The notes under the pieces were generated by a model that was given only the letters and a program-made list of their open reading frames with translations, was not told where the DNA came from and ran no database searches. Below are positions 62,462-64,000 of a DNA stretch of 64,000 nt, piece by piece (the stretch's first letter is position 1; each line of letters begins with the position of its first letter). The translations under genes were made by a program, and so were the position numbers. The stretch is taken from NCBI RefSeq assembly GCF_029269745.1, contig NZ_JARJHT010000003.1:62001-126000 (forward strand), read 5' to 3'. Source of the DNA: Polluticoccus soli. Lineage in GTDB: Bacteria > Bacteroidota > Bacteroidia > Chitinophagales > Chitinophagaceae.

Positions 62462-63223
62462 TCAGACTTCAAGTGTCAGGCCGTCGTAAGCAAGATGCAT
62501 GCCTTTGGGCAACATTGCCTCTACATCGGTATACAGGCCCAGTTGGTGACTGATATGTGTAAAATAACTTTGCTCCGCTCCCACCTGCGCCGCGATATCG
62601 GTTGCTTCTTGCAAATTATAATGAGAGATATGTTCCTGGTGCCTCAGCGCATTCAGTACGAACACCTTGCTGCCCATTGCCTTTTTCAGCTCTTCCGGTG
62701 CTATATAATTAGCATCGGTAATGTAGGTAAAGTCGCCAATGCGAAAACCGAACACTTCCAGTTTATAATGCAGTACTCGTATGGGCACGATCTCCAGCCC
62801 GTTTATATAGAATGGCTGGTTTGCTATAGTATGCAGGTCTATCTGCGGTATACCCGGATAGTTAGGATATTGGAAAACATATTGAAATTCTCGTTTCAAT
62901 ATTTCCTGCGTCTCCTCTGTGGCATACACGTCTATCGCTTTATTGTAATGGTAGTTGTAGGCACGCACATCGTCCAGTCCTGCTGTATGGTCCTTATGAC
63001 CATGAGTGAATATAACAGCATCCAGCTTTCGGATATTAGCACGCAAAGCCTGACAACGAAAGTCCGGCCCGCAGTCTATTACAATGCTGGCTTCAGGCGC
63101 ATCGATCCATACTGAGGACCGCAGTCTGTTGTCACGCTTATCCTTCGAAGTACATACCGCGCAGTCGCAACCAATGAAAGGCACACCTTGTGAGGTTCCG
63201 GTTCCCAGGAAAGTTATCTTCAC
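62462..63223 (-). CDS. PhnP-like MBL-fold metallo-hydrolase
   Basis: The 253-residue protein has GTGTSQGVPFIGCDCAVC at its start, a Cys cluster (C19, C21, C24) that may bind structural zinc, as in PhnP, and the metallo-beta-lactamase motif THGHKDHTAGLDD. PhnP is a cyclic-phosphodiesterase of phosphonate metabolism, but no phosphonate genes are present here, so the substrate is open. It is 1 bp downstream of the 102-residue gene and probably translated with it. Confidence 0.9.
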   Translation of the reverse strand: MKITFLGTGTSQGVPFIGCDCAVCTSKDKRDNRLRSSVWIDAPEASIVIDCGPDFRCQALRANIRKLDAVIFTHGHKDHTAGLDDVRAYNYHYNKAIDVYATEETQEILKREFQYVFQYPNYPGIPQIDLHTIANQPFYINGLEIVPIRVLHYKLEVFGFRIGDFTYITDANYIAPEELKKAMGSKVFVLNALRHQEHISHYNLQEATDIAAQVGAEQSYFTHISHQLGLYTDVEAMLPKGMHLAYDGLTLEV

Positions 63224-63224
63224 G

Positions 63225-63533
63225 TTAGATGTCCATTTCTGTTTGGGTACCTGAATCTTTATTGAAGCTTGGCTGCTCCTTCAGTTGTTCATACCATTTT
63301 TGCATCTCGCCACTCAACTCTTCTTCTTTTACAGCTATTGATGGCAATATCTCGATAAGCGCATTGATACGTCCTTCAATGGCTAAAAATTTATTGATCA
63401 CCACCACGCGTTTGTCTTCGAGTATGCAGTACCCCGAGTTGAAGGTACCCTTCTCATAACGAATGATATAGCGCGCCTCTTCGTAGAGCTGCTCCAGCTT
63501 TTTAAGCGTGTTTGGTGTATATTTGAAGCTCAT
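63225..63533 (-). CDS. Conserved-looking small protein of unknown function
   Basis: The 102-residue protein is mostly helical and charged (NTLKKLEQLYEEARYIIRYEKG; EGRINALIEILPSI) with a strand pair around YCILEDKRVVVINKF. There is no signal peptide or membrane segment. It is separated by 1 bp from the PhnP-like gene. Its start codon is only 19 bp from the divergent porin-like start, so both promoters must lie within the opposite gene. Confidence 0.75.
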   Translation of the reverse strand: MSFKYTPNTLKKLEQLYEEARYIIRYEKGTFNSGYCILEDKRVVVINKFLAIEGRINALIEILPSIAVKEEELSGEMQKWYEQLKEQPSFNKDSGTQTEMDI

Positions 63534-63552
63534 TTACAATTTCCCGGTTTCG

Positions 63553-64000
63553 ATGGCTAAAAATAGAAAATTCGGCGCATTTCTTCTGTCCGCAGTATTC
63601 CTTATGGCATTCAGCACAGCTACAAGGGCACAAAGCTATTACGAAGAAGTACCCCGCACCTTCTATGGCGGCTTGCTAGCCGGCACCAATTTTACCCAGG
63701 TAGATGGCGATAATTACGCCGGCTATCACAAAGTTGGTCTCAATGTAGGCGGTATCGTATATACCAGATTTGCAGACAAATTTGCAGGAAGCCTTGAGAT
63801 ACTCTTTTCTCAAAGAGGTAGCAGGGCACACCAGGAGCAGCGCTCCAACCACAGGCTCTTCATAATACAGAAATACAATATAGACCTTAACTACGCCGAA
63901 GTGCCCATCATGTTCAATTACTTCGACAAGAAGAAAGCTCATGCAGGTGCAGGCTTTTCTTATTCTCAGCTGATCAGTTCGAAAGAAACAGTACTCACCA
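63553..64000 (+). CDS. Porin-like outer-membrane beta-barrel protein (3' end cut off by window edge)
   Basis: The frame from the ATG at 63553 runs off the right edge (149 residues). A signal peptide (GAFLLSAVFLMAFSTATRAQ) is followed by the alternating pattern of an outer-membrane barrel: YGGLLAGTNFTQVDGDNY, VGLNVGGIVYTRF, SLEILFSQRGSR and LNYAEVPIMFNYF, all typical of the Bacteroidota porin-family (OMP_b-brl_2) proteins. A -7-like TATATTTG (63518-63525) lies inside the opposite gene. Function is unknown. Confidence 0.88.
   Translation, partial: MAKNRKFGAFLLSAVFLMAFSTATRAQSYYEEVPRTFYGGLLAGTNFTQVDGDNYAGYHKVGLNVGGIVYTRFADKFAGSLEILFSQRGSRAHQEQRSNHRLFIIQKYNIDLNYAEVPIMFNYFDKKKAHAGAGFSYSQLISSKETVLT

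Overview
The window looks like chromosomal DNA of a Bacteroidota bacterium, most likely in or near the Chitinophagaceae/Chitinophagales. The reasons are several secreted proteins with type IX secretion (T9SS) sorting tails, giant SprB-type repeat proteins of gliding bacteria, a DUF5686 protein, a BlaI/M56-TonB pair, Bacteroidota-style promoters (TTTG, 19-21 bp, TAnnTTTG), and weak Shine-Dalgarno sequences. No plasmid or phage backbone and no complete insertion sequence is visible.

Layout. 1-2775: cell elongation genes rodA (cut by the left edge) and mrdA (PBP2). 2912-3066: a tRNA-Gln unit with promoter and terminator. 3210-11194: a T9SS gliding-type protein, a CPA2 antiporter, a DUF5686 protein, a deoxynucleoside kinase and trpS. 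11204-15608: a lipoprotein gene framed by a duplicated terminator/promoter module, then a BlaI/M56-TonB pair divergent from an Nramp-UspA fusion, with a strongly patterned intergenic region. 15679-21203: an unknown exported protein, murQ, a GH5 hydrolase, a WalJ-type metallo-hydrolase and a VWA-like protein.

21209-29872 (minus strand) is the most interesting region. It holds a compact lasso-peptide operon in transcription order: RRE protein (B1), a 48-residue precursor, HPrK-like kinase, lasso cyclase, leader peptidase (B2), ABC exporter and a nucleotidyltransferase. Directly upstream is an overlapping MbnP/MbnH-like pair (copper protein plus di-haem enzyme). The precursor ends in Ser-Ser, which suits the C-terminal phosphorylation known for lasso clusters with this kinase.

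29967-45905 is dominated by two giant exported repeat proteins (1654 and 2715 aa) on either side of an EF-G paralogue whose catalytic His is replaced by Tyr. 46220-50406 is a likely surface-polysaccharide group: YaiO-type barrel, GT2 synthase, HEAT-repeat membrane protein and response regulator. 50688-58394 carries an arylsulfotransferase-like protein, a GEVED/T9SS protein, a four-PAS histidine kinase and two lipoproteins. 58395-64000 is mostly housekeeping: DUF1826, tRNA-Arg and tRNA-Glu, tpiA, a GlmU-like enzyme, L31 type B, a TlpA-like thioredoxin, a PhnP-like hydrolase and a porin-like protein cut by the right edge.

Two non-coding stretches (16393-16741 and 57963-58123) share three ordered blocks, including a promoter-like start. 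They are reported as a possible dispersed element or small-RNA family.
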